Assembly (NCBI RefSeq): GCF_900112525.1 | Contig: NZ_FOMD01000002.1 | Span: forward strand, 744,001-808,000 | Length of the DNA: 64,000 bases | Reading direction: 5' to 3' | From: Klenkia taihuensis | GTDB lineage: Bacteria > Actinomycetota > Actinomycetes > Mycobacteriales > Geodermatophilaceae | Shown here: piece by piece, positions 1 through 8,360 of the stretch | Layout of the letters: each line of letters begins with the position of its first letter | Numbering within the stretch: position 1 is the first letter of the stretch | Program-made: the position numbers and the translations under genes | Notes under the pieces: model-generated | The model's database searches: none | What the model was told of the DNA's origin: nothing | The model's input: the letters and a program-made list of their open reading frames with translations, nothing else

Positions 1-438
1 GACCACGTGCTGCGGACGGCGACCACGCACATCGACCGCGTGGTGCTGGAGGCGTTCGTGGCCGCGGTGGACCGCACCGCCGACCCGGCCGCCAAGGCGC
101 TGCTGGCCAAGCTCTGCGACCTGTACGCGCTGACCACCATCGAGGCCGACCGCGGCTGGTTCCTCGAGCACGGCCGGCTCACCCCGGCCCGCTCCAAGGC
201 CGTGACCAGCGCGGTGAACGGGCTGCTCAAGGAGCTGCGCCCGTACATGTCCACGCTGGTCGACGGCTTCGCCATCCCCGACGCGTGGGTGCAGGCGCGG
301 ATCGTGTCGGAGGAGGGCCCCCGACAGGAGGTCATGGCCGCCGAGGACGCCCGGGTGCGCGCCGCGCACGGGGAGGGGTCGGCCGTCGACACCCCCGACG
401 CCACCGCCGTCGACCTGGAGATGGCACCGGCGCAGTGA
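1..438 (+). CDS. Acyl-CoA oxidase/dehydrogenase, C-terminal fragment (5' end outside window)
   Basis: The frame is open from base 1, so the gene starts upstream and only the last ~145 residues are visible. The segment has the helical C-terminal domain of acyl-CoA oxidases: the stretch LYALTTIEADRGWFLEHGR followed by a RSKAV helix and a LVDGFAIP segment is typical of peroxisomal-type oxidases and their actinobacterial relatives. These flavoenzymes make the first double bond in fatty acyl-CoA beta-oxidation. The FAD-binding and catalytic domains lie outside the window, so oxidase versus dehydrogenase cannot be decided. The end is a TGA 26 bases before the next gene. Confidence 0.75.
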   Translation, partial: DHVLRTATTHIDRVVLEAFVAAVDRTADPAAKALLAKLCDLYALTTIEADRGWFLEHGRLTPARSKAVTSAVNGLLKELRPYMSTLVDGFAIPDAWVQARIVSEEGPRQEVMAAEDARVRAAHGEGSAVDTPDATAVDLEMAPAQ

Positions 439-463
439 TCGCGGGCGCAGCGACAATGGCGGG

Positions 464-1147
464 GTGAGCGCCACCGCCGACGTCCTGCGCATCCCGGTGG
501 CGGTGGACCTCGCCGCCGTCGTGGTCGGAGCCCTCACGGGCGGCCTGCTGGCCGCCCGTGAGGGCTTCGCGCTGTCCGGGGTGCTGCTGCTCGCGGTCAC
601 CGGCGGCCTGGGGGGCGGGCTCATCCGCGACGCGTTGATGGGCGTGCCGGCGGTGGCCCTCACCAACCCGGCCTACCTGCCGACGGTGGGCATCGCCGCG
701 ATGGTCACCTTCTTCTTCGCCGGCTGGCTCAACCGCACCACCGGCCTGCTCACCGGGCTGGACGCGCTGACCCTGGGCTTCTTCACCGTCATCGGCGCGC
801 AGAAGGCGCAGACCGCCGGGCTGCCGGTGGCCAGCGTGGTCTTCCTGGGCGTGGCGACGGCGGTCGGCGGCGCGGTCATCCGGGACGTGCTGCTGGCCCA
901 GCGCGCCGACATCGTGCAGCCGGGCCCCTACAACGCCGTCGCCGCGCTCATCGGCGCCTCGCTGCTGGCCGTGCTGTCCGGGCCGCTGGACCTGCCGCTG
1001 CTCCCGGTCGCCGCCGCCACCATCGCCCTGGTGGCCGGGCTGCGCCTGCTGTCGGTGCGGCGCGGCTGGTCGGCACCGGTGGCGATCGACCTGCCGTTGC
1101 GCGCCCGTTCCCGCTGGTCGGCCCGCCGACGTCGCCCGGAGGGGTGA
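464..1147 (+). CDS. TRIC-type trimeric cation channel family membrane protein (UPF0126)
   Basis: A 227-residue polytopic membrane protein with about seven hydrophobic segments. It shows the tandem-repeat signature of the prokaryotic TRIC/UPF0126 family: GGLGGGLIRDALMG near residue 50 and VGGAVIRDVLL near residue 133, one per repeat. Family members form monovalent cation (K+) channels; physiological roles in bacteria are poorly known. The start is the GTG at 464, six bases after a GACAAT hexamer (452-457), the leaderless-type arrangement common in this window. The C terminus is Arg-rich and probably cytoplasmic. It is followed by a sigma-28-like promoter for the next gene, so it may end its own unit. 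Confidence 0.8.
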   Translation: MSATADVLRIPVAVDLAAVVVGALTGGLLAAREGFALSGVLLLAVTGGLGGGLIRDALMGVPAVALTNPAYLPTVGIAAMVTFFFAGWLNRTTGLLTGLDALTLGFFTVIGAQKAQTAGLPVASVVFLGVATAVGGAVIRDVLLAQRADIVQPGPYNAVAALIGASLLAVLSGPLDLPLLPVAAATIALVAGLRLLSVRRGWSAPVAIDLPLRARSRWSARRRRPEG

Positions 1148-1154
1148 GCCGGGG

Positions 1155-1181
1155 TCAAGTCCGGCGGGGTGCTGCCGAACC
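1155..1181 (+). promoter_or_regulatory. Sigma-28 (FliA/WhiG-type) promoter-like sequence
   Basis: TCAAGTCC (1155-1162), an 11-base spacer, then GCCGAACC (1174-1181). This matches the flagellar/WhiG sigma consensus TAAAGTTT-N11-GCCGATAA in spacing and at most positions. It lies about 30 bases before the GTG of the GGDEF-EAL gene. Motile actinobacteria commonly place c-di-GMP enzymes under such promoters; that use here is inferred. Confidence 0.45.
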
Positions 1182-1211
1182 ATCCAGCACTGCCGACCCG
1201 GAGGGAGCGCC

Positions 1212-3533
1212 GTGCTGGACCCGCACGTCCCCGCGCCCCCGCGCGCCCGCTCCCGGCGGGGCCCCGGACCCCTCGCGCTCGCCCTCGTCCTCGCCGTGCT
1301 GCTCGGCTTCCAGGCCGCCTCCACCTTCGGCGACGCGGCCTTCGTCGACGTCTACGTCTCCAACCTGCTGCAGTTCGGCGCCGGGGTGACCGCGGCCGTG
1401 GCCTGCGCCGTCCGGGCCCGCACGCTCACCGGCCGGACCCGCTGGTCGTGGACCTGCCTGTCCGCCGGCACCGCCGCCTGGGCCGCCGGCCAGGGCTGGT
1501 GGTGCTGGGTGCAGGTCGTCGAGGGCGGCGAGGCACCCTTCCCCTCGGTCGCCGACGTCGGCTTCGTCGCCTTCCCGCTGCTGGCCGGCGCCGCGCTGCT
1601 GCTGACCCCCACCGGCGACGGCTCCACAGCCCGCTGGCGACGGGCGCTGGACGCCGCGATGACCTCCGCCGCGGTCGGCCTGGTCAGCTGGGAGACCACG
1701 CTGGGCACCGTCGTGGCGATGAACGCCGGCAACGACCCGCTGGTCGCCGGGCTGCTGGTGGGCTACCCCGTGCTCGACGTCCTGCTCATCGTGCTCGGCA
1801 CGCTGACCGTCGCCCGGGCCACGGTCGCCCGGTTCCCCCAGGTGCTGGTCACCCTCGGCCTGGTCTCCTTCGCCGTCTCCGACAGCGCGTTCGCCTACGT
1901 CGCCGCCGAGGGCGACTACGACGGCAACCTGCTCGACCTGGGCTGGATCGCCGGATTCCTGCTGGTGGCGCTGGCCGCGCTCTGCCCGCCCGGCGACGCC
2001 GCGCCCGCCCGCAGCCGCCGCCGCGACGACCGCGGCGGGTCGGACCTGCTGCTCTACGTGCCGGTCGCCATCGCCTTCGCCGTCACCACCGTGCTGGCCT
2101 TCGGCGGCCGGCGGCTGGACGGCTGGGAGCTGCTCACCGCCGGCGTCGTCGTCGCCCTGCTGCTGGCCCGGCAGTGGTTGGCGCTGCGCGACAACGCCCG
2201 CCTGGCCGCCGAGCTCGCCGCCCGCGAGGCCGAGCTGCGCCACCAGGCCTTCCACGACGCGCTCACCGGGCTGGCCAACCGCGCGCTGTTCCTCGACCGG
2301 CTCGACCACGCGCTCAAGCTGCACGCCCGCGACCTGCGCCCGGTGGCGCTGGTCTTCCTCGACCTCGACGACTTCAAGGTCGTCAACGACACCCTCGGCC
2401 ACGCCGTCGGCGACGAGCTGCTGGTCCGGGTCGCCGAGCGGATGCGCGGCGCCGTCCGGGCCGGGGACACCGTCGCCCGCCTCGGCGGCGACGAGTTCGC
2501 CGTCCTGCTCGAGGACGGCGGCGACCCGGTGCTGACCGCGGCCAAGGTGGCCGGTGCGCTCGGGACGCCGTTCACCCTGCGCGGGGACGTCGTCGACGTG
2601 CGGGCCAGCGTCGGGATCTGCGAGCTGTCCGCCGACGACGCGCCGCTGGCCGCCGACGAGCTGCTGGCCCGCTCCGACACCGCCATGTACGCGGCCAAGC
2701 GCTCGGGCAAGGACACCATCGTCTCCTGGAGCGCGGGCATGAGCCTGGCCGAGCTCGAGGACGAGGAGCTGCGGTCGGCGCTGCGCACCGCCGTCGAGGA
2801 CCGCCGGGTCCGGCTCGCCTTCCAGCCCATCGTGGAGCTGACGACCGGGCGGCTGTCCGGCCTGGAGGCGCTGGCCCGGTGGCGCCACGAGGGCCGCGAC
2901 GTCCCGCCGGACGTGTTCATCCCCCTCGCCGAGCGCGCCGGGCTGATGGGGGCACTCACCGCCGACCTGCTCGAGGAGGCCTGCACGCGGCTCGCCGGCT
3001 GGAGCGCCGGCCGGGACGACCTGCTCACCGTGCACGTCAACGTGGCACCCAGCCAGCTGGTCGCCCCCGGTTTCGTCACCACGGTGGCCGACCTGGTCCG
3101 CCGGCACGGGCTGCGGCCGGGCGCGCTGGTCCTGGAGATCACCGAGTCGGGCATCTTCGCCGACCTGGACGCCGCCCGGGCCGCCGTCGTGGAGCTGCGC
3201 CGGCTGGGCGTCGGTGTCTCCCTGGACGACTTCGGGGTGGGCTACTCCTCGCTGGCCCAGCTCAACGCGATGCCGCTGGACTCGGTCAAGATCGACCGCT
3301 CCTTCCTCGCCGCGGTGGACAGCGACCCGCGGCAGGCCCGCTTCCTGCACGCGGTGCTGCGGCTGGCCGAGGAGATCGGCCTGCCCGTGGTGGCCGAGGG
3401 CGTGGAGCGGCCGGCCCAGCTGCACCTGCTGCGCGCCCTGGGCTGCCTGCACGCGCAGGGCTACCTGCTCGGGCGGCCGGTCGAGGTGGACGCGGTGCCC
3501 CCGCTGCTGGACGGGATCGCCATCCCCGCCTGA
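1212..3533 (+). CDS. Membrane-bound bifunctional diguanylate cyclase/phosphodiesterase (GGDEF-EAL)
   Basis: A 773-residue c-di-GMP enzyme. Residues ~15-330 hold about eight to ten hydrophobic helices, a membrane sensor of no family I recognise. The GGDEF domain (about 345-510) keeps RLGGDEF (G425) and an RAGD inhibitory I-site exactly five residues upstream. The EAL domain (about 525-770) keeps E552 in the GLEALARW motif, the Asn of NVAPSQ, the ITESG Glu, the LDDFGVGYSS aspartates, the KIDRSF Lys and AEGVER, so both synthesis and hydrolysis look possible. A GGAGGGAGCG purine run precedes the GTG start at 1212. A sigma-28-like promoter lies upstream and a degenerate EAL gene follows 10 bases after the stop, which suggests co-regulation with motility. 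Confidence 0.92.
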   Translation: MLDPHVPAPPRARSRRGPGPLALALVLAVLLGFQAASTFGDAAFVDVYVSNLLQFGAGVTAAVACAVRARTLTGRTRWSWTCLSAGTAAWAAGQGWWCWVQVVEGGEAPFPSVADVGFVAFPLLAGAALLLTPTGDGSTARWRRALDAAMTSAAVGLVSWETTLGTVVAMNAGNDPLVAGLLVGYPVLDVLLIVLGTLTVARATVARFPQVLVTLGLVSFAVSDSAFAYVAAEGDYDGNLLDLGWIAGFLLVALAALCPPGDAAPARSRRRDDRGGSDLLLYVPVAIAFAVTTVLAFGGRRLDGWELLTAGVVVALLLARQWLALRDNARLAAELAAREAELRHQAFHDALTGLANRALFLDRLDHALKLHARDLRPVALVFLDLDDFKVVNDTLGHAVGDELLVRVAERMRGAVRAGDTVARLGGDEFAVLLEDGGDPVLTAAKVAGALGTPFTLRGDVVDVRASVGICELSADDAPLAADELLARSDTAMYAAKRSGKDTIVSWSAGMSLAELEDEELRSALRTAVEDRRVRLAFQPIVELTTGRLSGLEALARWRHEGRDVPPDVFIPLAERAGLMGALTADLLEEACTRLAGWSAGRDDLLTVHVNVAPSQLVAPGFVTTVADLVRRHGLRPGALVLEITESGIFADLDAARAAVVELRRLGVGVSLDDFGVGYSSLAQLNAMPLDSVKIDRSFLAAVDSDPRQARFLHAVLRLAEEIGLPVVAEGVERPAQLHLLRALGCLHAQGYLLGRPVEVDAVPPLLDGIAIPA

Positions 3534-3536
3534 TCT

Positions 3537-3569
3537 CCCCCCGTGGGGGGACGAACGGTCCAGGACCGT
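3537..3569. repeat. Two short inverted repeats after the GGDEF-EAL stop codon
   Basis: CCCCCC-GT-GGGGGG (3537-3550) and ACGGTCC-A-GGACCGT (3555-3569) follow the stop directly. They could be a weak terminator, an operator or an attenuator for the next gene. If the next protein starts at GTG 3543, that codon sits in the loop of the first repeat, so a downstream start (GTG 3573 or 3594) is credible. Confidence 0.4.
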
Positions 3570-4661
3570 CCGGTGCCGGTCGATCAGACCAGCGTGACCG
3601 ACCTGTACGAGCCGACCGCCCGCACCGACTGCCGTCCGCTGCTGGCCGACCCCGACGACCTCACCGTCGTGCACTCCCCCGTGGTCGACCTGGCCGACGG
3701 CTCGGTGACCGGCTGGACGGCGGCCGCCCGCTTCCCCGGCACCGCCACCCCCGACGTCTGGTTCGCCGCCGCGCACGACGCCGGCCTGGCCGCGCCCCTG
3801 CAGGCCCTGCTGCTGCAGACCGCGCTGGCCCGCCGCCCCGCCGCCGGCCGGCTGCACGTCCCGGTCGACCCGTGGCTGCTGGGCGCGCCGGTCGTGCACA
3901 CCGCCCTGTCCGTCCCGCTGACCGGGGTCGTCCTCGAGCTCGCCGACGCCAACGTCGACGACGAGGCCGCCCTGCTGCGGCGCTGCACCGTGCTGCGCGA
4001 GCGGGGCGCCGCCCTCGCCGTCCCCGCTGCCCTGCTGCACCGGCTGCCGCAGCTGCCGGCCGACGTCGTCCTGCTGCCCGCGCCGCTGGTCGCCGGGCTG
4101 GCCGGGGACACCCGGCGCACCGCGGTGGCCACCGGCGTGCTGGCCTACGCCGCAGCGGCCGGGGCGACCGTGCTGGCCGACGGCGTGGAGACCGACGCCG
4201 AGCTGCACGGCCTGCTCGACGCCGGCGTGCACGCCGCCCGCGGCTGGCTGGTCGGCCCGCCGGCCGACGGCTACGGCCCGGCCGCGCCCCGCGTGGTCCG
4301 CGCGCTGGGCACCCGCGCACAGCGGGCCGGCGGCGACACCACGGTCCGCGGCCTGCTGCGCCCGGTGCGCACCTGGTCCCCCGGCCGGGACGACCGCCAG
4401 CTCACCCCGCCGGTGCTGGTCCTCGACGACGCCGGCCGACCGGCCACCCTCTCCCTGGTGGACGCCCGCACCGGCGCCTGGTTCGAGGCCCCGGCCGCGC
4501 TGGTGCTCGACGTGGGCACCCCGGTCACCGAGGCCCTGCACCGGGCGCTGGCCCGCCGTCCCGCCGTCCGGTTCGACCCGGTGCCCTGCACCGACGCCGC
4601 CGGCGCGGTCGTCGGCCTGGTCCGGGTGGAGGACCTGGCCGGCGCCGCCGCCGCCCGGTAG
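3543..4661 (+). CDS. Degenerate EAL-domain protein (catalytically inactive c-di-GMP-binding or signalling protein)
   Basis: Up to 372 residues. The first ~240 align with an EAL domain: the opening VVHSPVVDLADGSVTGW corresponds to the usual FQPIVDL...G.EAL region, and the closing ADGVETDAEL...ARGWLVGPP corresponds to AEGVET...QGYL.G.P. The EAL glutamate is replaced (GWTAAARF), the DDFGTGYSS metal-binding segment and the KxDR lysine are not recognisable, and AEGVE is ADGVE. Phosphodiesterase activity is therefore unlikely. The C-terminal ~110 residues (from about 285) resemble a CBS-like alpha/beta segment, weakly. It follows the intact GGDEF-EAL gene by ten bases, so it may act as that enzyme's partner or as a sensor. 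The start is uncertain (GTG 3543, 3573 or 3594). Confidence 0.7.
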   Translation: MGGRTVQDRPVPVDQTSVTDLYEPTARTDCRPLLADPDDLTVVHSPVVDLADGSVTGWTAAARFPGTATPDVWFAAAHDAGLAAPLQALLLQTALARRPAAGRLHVPVDPWLLGAPVVHTALSVPLTGVVLELADANVDDEAALLRRCTVLRERGAALAVPAALLHRLPQLPADVVLLPAPLVAGLAGDTRRTAVATGVLAYAAAAGATVLADGVETDAELHGLLDAGVHAARGWLVGPPADGYGPAAPRVVRALGTRAQRAGGDTTVRGLLRPVRTWSPGRDDRQLTPPVLVLDDAGRPATLSLVDARTGAWFEAPAALVLDVGTPVTEALHRALARRPAVRFDPVPCTDAAGAVVGLVRVEDLAGAAAAR

Positions 4662-4662
4662 G

Positions 4663-5583
4663 TCAGGCCGAGGCGTCGTCCAGCGCGGCGCGCTCGTCGT
4701 CGGTGAGGCGCAGGTCCAGCATCGGCAGCAGGTCGGCCAGCTGCTCGACCGAGCGGCCACTGGCGATCGGCGCGACCACGGTCGGCCGGTCGGCCAGCCA
4801 GCGCAGCGCGACCGCCGACCCGGTGGTGCCGTGCGCGTCGGCGACCTGCGCCAGCGCGGCGAGCACCCGGTCGCCCTTCTCGCCAACGTAGGCGGAGGCG
4901 CCCTTCGCGCGCGGGGAGTCGATGGTCTCCCCGGCCCGGTACTTGCCGGTCAGGAAGCCCTTGGCCAGCGAGAAGTAGGGCAGCGTGCCCAGCCCGCGGT
5001 CGGCGACGACGTCGCGCAGCTCGTCCTCGTAGACCGGGCGCTCCATCAGGTTGTAGTGCGGCTGCAGCGCGACGTAGGGCGCCAGGCCCTTCTCCTGCTG
5101 GATGTCGAGGGCCTCGGTGAGCCGCTGCGCCGAGTAGTTGGACGCCGCGACGTGGCGCACCTTGCCGGCCTGCACCAGCTCGTCGAAGGCGGTGAGCGTC
5201 TCCTCCAGCGGCGTGGTCTGGTCGTCGTAGTGGGCGTAGTAGAGGTCGATGTGGTCGGTCTGCAGGTTGCGCAGCGACCGCTCGGCGGCGTCGCGGATCT
5301 CCGGGGCCGACAGCGGGTGCTCCTTCTCCCCCGGGGAGGCCTTGGTGGCCACCACCACCCGGTCGCGCCCGCGCTCGGCCATCCAGCGGCCCAGGATCTG
5401 CTCCGACAGGCCGTTGCCGTACATCTCGGCGGTGTCCACGAACGGCGTCTGCGTGCTGGGCACGGCGTCGACGAAGCGGTCCAGCAGCGCCCAGGAGGTG
5501 GACTCGTCGGCGGTCCAGCCGAACACGTTGCCGCCGAAGCAGAGGTCGCTGACGGTCAGGTCGGTCCCGGGGAGTCGTGGCAT
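4663..5583 (-). CDS. Aldo/keto reductase
   Basis: A 306-residue NADPH-dependent TIM-barrel oxidoreductase that reduces aldehydes and ketones. The catalytic tetrad is visible as D50 and Y55 (FVDTAEMYGNG), K81 (VATKASPG) and H118 (YYAHYDD); a cofactor-binding SGRSVEQ segment lies near the C terminus. It resembles the bacterial AKR11/YghZ-like group; the substrate cannot be assigned. The start is the ATG at 5583. It converges on the preceding EAL gene with one base between the two stops (4661 and 4663), so each 3' end probably runs antisense into the other gene. Confidence 0.9.
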   Translation of the reverse strand: MPRLPGTDLTVSDLCFGGNVFGWTADESTSWALLDRFVDAVPSTQTPFVDTAEMYGNGLSEQILGRWMAERGRDRVVVATKASPGEKEHPLSAPEIRDAAERSLRNLQTDHIDLYYAHYDDQTTPLEETLTAFDELVQAGKVRHVAASNYSAQRLTEALDIQQEKGLAPYVALQPHYNLMERPVYEDELRDVVADRGLGTLPYFSLAKGFLTGKYRAGETIDSPRAKGASAYVGEKGDRVLAALAQVADAHGTTGSAVALRWLADRPTVVAPIASGRSVEQLADLLPMLDLRLTDDERAALDDASA

Positions 5584-5797
5584 GGACCAACCATAAGGAG
5601 ACCGCGCGGGTGCCGCAGAGGGTCGCCTGGGTCGGTTGGGACGTGAAAAGCCCGCCAATCCGGGCATCTGACTGGCCAGACCGCGCCGTGGCATGGCAAC
5701 GTGCCTGCCGTCCCCGGCCGACGACCCCGTCGTCCGGCCCGCCCGCACCGGGGTGGACACCCCGACCGGGCCTTGCAGACCACCGAGAGGAACCACC

Positions 5798-6085
5798 GTG
5801 AACAAGGCCGAACTCGTCTCCGCCATCTCCAAGCGCGCCGACGTGCCCGCCGCCACCGTCGACTCCGTCATCGCCGCCATGGGCGAGGAGTTCGTGGACG
5901 CCCTCACCCGCGGCGACAAGATCGCCATCTCCGGCCTGCTGACCCTGGAGCGCTCCTCGCGCTCGGCGCGCACCGGCCGCAACCCGCAGACCGGCGAGAC
6001 CATCGAGATCGCCGCCTCGAACACCGCGAAGCTGACCGCCGGCTCCAACCTGAAGAAGGCCGCCGCCGCCGTCCCGGTGAAGTGA
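5798..6085 (+). CDS. HU-family nucleoid-associated protein, short form without Lys-rich tail
   Basis: A 95-residue histone-like DNA-binding protein. The fold is complete: N-terminal helices (NKAELVSAISKRA), the beta saddle (ISGLLTLERSSRSARTGRNP) and the arm motif RNPQTGETIEI with the intercalating proline. Unlike mycobacterial HupB it stops right after the core and has no Ala/Lys-rich tail, so it may be the tail-less member of an HU pair. The GTG start at 5798 follows GAGAGG (5785-5790) with a seven-base spacer. The 214-base region upstream, shared with the divergent reductase, holds no gene; a GCCCG/CGGGC hairpin lies near 5660. Confidence 0.95.
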   Translation: MNKAELVSAISKRADVPAATVDSVIAAMGEEFVDALTRGDKIAISGLLTLERSSRSARTGRNPQTGETIEIAASNTAKLTAGSNLKKAAAAVPVK

Positions 6086-6092
6086 CGCCTCC

Positions 6093-6169
6093 GCTGCGCC
6101 TGCGCAGCGTTGATCAGGTCCCCTGATCGAACTCCGTCCCCCTGCACGAGATCTGGTGCAGGGGGACGG
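6093..6169 (+). terminator. Triple hairpin terminator region after HU
   Basis: Three perfect stem-loops in 77 bases: 7-bp GCTGCGC/GCGCAGC (6093-6108), 7-bp GATCAGG/CCTGATC (6112-6128), and a 14-bp stem CCGTCCCCCTGCAC with its complement and an 8-base loop (6134-6169). ACTTCTGT follows the last one. The last hairpin is the likely intrinsic terminator; the first two could protect the abundant HU mRNA. Confidence 0.75.
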
Positions 6170-6222
6170 ACTTCTGTGGGGGAGGAACCCGGGCTGTCGG
6201 ACCCGCGGTGCAGGATGCGGGT

Positions 6223-7440
6223 GTGCTCACCGTCGAGACCGACCCCGCCTCCGTAGGACTGGACGCCGCCCGGCTGGCGCGGCTGGACGCCCGGCTAGCC
6301 CGCTGGGTCGACGAGGGCCGGCTGCCCGGCTTCCTGGTCACCGTGGCCCGGCACGGGGCGCTCGCCCACGTCGGCAGCTACGGCTCCCGCGACGTCGGGG
6401 CCGGGCTCCCGGTCACCCCCGACACGATCTGGCGCATCTACTCGATGACCAAGCCGATCACCTCCGTCGCGGCGATGAGCCTGTACGAGGAGGGCGCCTT
6501 CGAGCTGACCGACCCGATCAGCCGCTGGCTGCCGGAGTTCGCCGAGCCGCGGGTCTACGTCGCCGGCCCCGCCGCCAAGCCGGTCACCGTGCCCGCCACC
6601 GAACCAATCCGCATCTGGCACCTGCTCACCCACACCTCGGGCCTGACCTACGGCTTCCACCACGTGCACCCGGTCGACGCCGCCTACCGGGCCGCCGGCC
6701 ACGAGTGGGGCACCCCGCCGGGGGCGGACTCCGCCGAGGTCAGCCGGCAGTGGGCCGCGCTGCCGCTGGTCTTCCAGCCCGGCAGCGAGTGGAACTACGG
6801 CGTGTCCACCGACGTGCTGGGCCGGCTGGTCGAGGTGGTCGCCGGCAAGCCGCTGGACGAGGTGTTCGCCGAGCGCGTGTTCGGCCCCCTCGGCATGACC
6901 GAGACCTCTTTCGGCCTGCGCCCCGGCGACGACCCCGCCCGGCTGGCCCGCCTCTACGCCCCGGGCCTGGTCCCGCTCGAGGCCTTCGAGCCCGCCGCGA
7001 AGCAGAAGCCGGCGTTCCTGTCCGGCGGCGGCGGGCTCGTCTCCACCGCCGGGGACTACCTGCGCTTCGTCGAGATGCTCCGCGCCGGCGGCACCGCGCC
7101 CGACGGCACCCGGGTGCTGGGCTCCCGGACGATCGCGCACATGGTCCGCAACCACATCCCGGGCGGTGCGGACCTGGAGACCTACGGCCGGCCGCTGTTC
7201 GCCGAGACGCCGCTGCGCGGGGTCGGCTTCGGCCTGGGCTTCTCGATGGTCCTGGACCCGGCCCGCTACGGCACGGTCTCCTCGGTGGGCGACTACTCGT
7301 GGGGCGGGGCGGCGTCCACGGCGTTCTACGTGGACCCGGTCGAGGACCTGACCGTCACCTTCTACACGCAGCTGCTGCCCTCGAGCACCCTGCCCATCCG
7401 CGGCTACCTGCGCTCGCTGGTGCACCAGGCGATCGAGTGA
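6223..7440 (+). CDS. Serine beta-lactamase-fold hydrolase (class C / esterase EstB type)
   Basis: About 405 residues. The nucleophile motif SMTK (SxxK) follows IWRIY near residue 77, the Tyr motif is WNYGVSTDVLGRLVE, and the C-terminal KTG-box region is SVGDYSWGGAASTAFYVDP, as in EstB-like esterases rather than true AmpC enzymes. There is no signal peptide, so it is probably cytoplasmic and acts on esters or amides. The start chosen is GTG 6223, six bases after CAGGAT; GTG 6208 would add five residues. It is first in a tightly overlapping operon with a formamidase and FolP2: its TGA shares bases with the next GTG. Confidence 0.85.
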   Translation: MLTVETDPASVGLDAARLARLDARLARWVDEGRLPGFLVTVARHGALAHVGSYGSRDVGAGLPVTPDTIWRIYSMTKPITSVAAMSLYEEGAFELTDPISRWLPEFAEPRVYVAGPAAKPVTVPATEPIRIWHLLTHTSGLTYGFHHVHPVDAAYRAAGHEWGTPPGADSAEVSRQWAALPLVFQPGSEWNYGVSTDVLGRLVEVVAGKPLDEVFAERVFGPLGMTETSFGLRPGDDPARLARLYAPGLVPLEAFEPAAKQKPAFLSGGGGLVSTAGDYLRFVEMLRAGGTAPDGTRVLGSRTIAHMVRNHIPGGADLETYGRPLFAETPLRGVGFGLGFSMVLDPARYGTVSSVGDYSWGGAASTAFYVDPVEDLTVTFYTQLLPSSTLPIRGYLRSLVHQAIE

Positions 7441-8360
7441 GGCTCGACCCCGGGCCGGGCACGCTGCACGGCTGGTTCGACCCCGGCCTGCGCCCGGCGG
7501 TGACCGTCGACCCGGGCACCACCCTCACCGTGGGGTGCCTGGACCCGGGGTGGTCCACCGGCCCGTTCGACGGCGGCGACCTCGCCGCCCGGCCGCGGCA
7601 CCCGTCCTGGGAGCCGGGCACCGGGCACGCGCTGACCGGCCCGGTCGCCGTCCGGGGCGCCCGGCCGGGGCAGGTCCTCGCCGTCCGGGTGGACGACGTC
7701 GTCCCCGGCGCCTTCGGGACGACGTACTGCGGGCTGCGGGACACCCCGCTCAACCGCCGGCTGGGCGTGCTGGAGGACCCGGTGGTGCTGCGCTGGACGA
7801 TCGCCGACGGCGTGGCCACCACCCAGCACGGCCACCGGGTCGCCACCACCCCGTTCCTCGGGGTGGTGGGCGTGCCCCCGGCCGAGCCGGGCCGGCACTC
7901 CACCGTCCCGCCCCGCTGGCACGGCGGGAACCTGGACTGCCGGGAGCTGGTCGCGGGGTCGGTGCTGTACCTGCCGGTCACCGTGCCCGGTGCGCTGCTG
8001 TCGGTCGGCGACGGGCACGCCGCGCAGGGCGACGGCGAGGTCAGCGGGACGGCGATCGAGTGCCCCGTCGAGGCCACGCTGACCGTCGACCTGCTCGACG
8101 ACCTGCACGGCCTGCAGCTGCGCACCCCGGTCGCGCGCACCCCGGCCGGGTGGGTGGCGATGGGCGTGGCCGACGACCTGGACACCGCGACCGGCCACGC
8201 CCTGGACGCCGTGCTGGACCTCATGGGCGCACTGCACGGGGTGAGCCGGTCGGAGGCGCTGGCGCTGGCCTCGGTGCTGGTCGACCTGCGGGTGACCCAG
8301 GTGGTCAACCAGGTCGTCGGCGTGCACGCCCTGCTGCCCGTGGCACGGTTGCTGGCGTGA
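7437..8360 (+). CDS. Acetamidase/formamidase family protein
   Basis: A 307-residue member of the FmdA/AmdA family, zinc-dependent enzymes that hydrolyse formamide or acetamide to ammonia and the carboxylate. Family features include GPVAVRGARPGQVLAV, an HGGNLDCREL segment (metal-binding region), LYLPVTVPGALLSVGDGHAAQGDGE and a late CPVEATLTV strand. The GTG start overlaps the previous stop as GTGA, and its own stop overlaps the FolP2 GTG the same way, so the three proteins are probably made by coupled translation. The substrate is not certain; the size is shorter than Methylophilus FmdA (~400) and fits the short bacterial group. Confidence 0.85.
   Translation: MRLDPGPGTLHGWFDPGLRPAVTVDPGTTLTVGCLDPGWSTGPFDGGDLAARPRHPSWEPGTGHALTGPVAVRGARPGQVLAVRVDDVVPGAFGTTYCGLRDTPLNRRLGVLEDPVVLRWTIADGVATTQHGHRVATTPFLGVVGVPPAEPGRHSTVPPRWHGGNLDCRELVAGSVLYLPVTVPGALLSVGDGHAAQGDGEVSGTAIECPVEATLTVDLLDDLHGLQLRTPVARTPAGWVAMGVADDLDTATGHALDAVLDLMGALHGVSRSEALALASVLVDLRVTQVVNQVVGVHALLPVARLLA

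Noticed and set aside
1155-4886. Very long minus-strand open frame opposite the two EAL genes
   Set aside because: Low-complexity Gly/Arg/Gln/Val translation without motifs; a shadow of GC-rich codon usage on the other strand. The same holds for 45650-49402 (minus) and 31816-34032 (plus).
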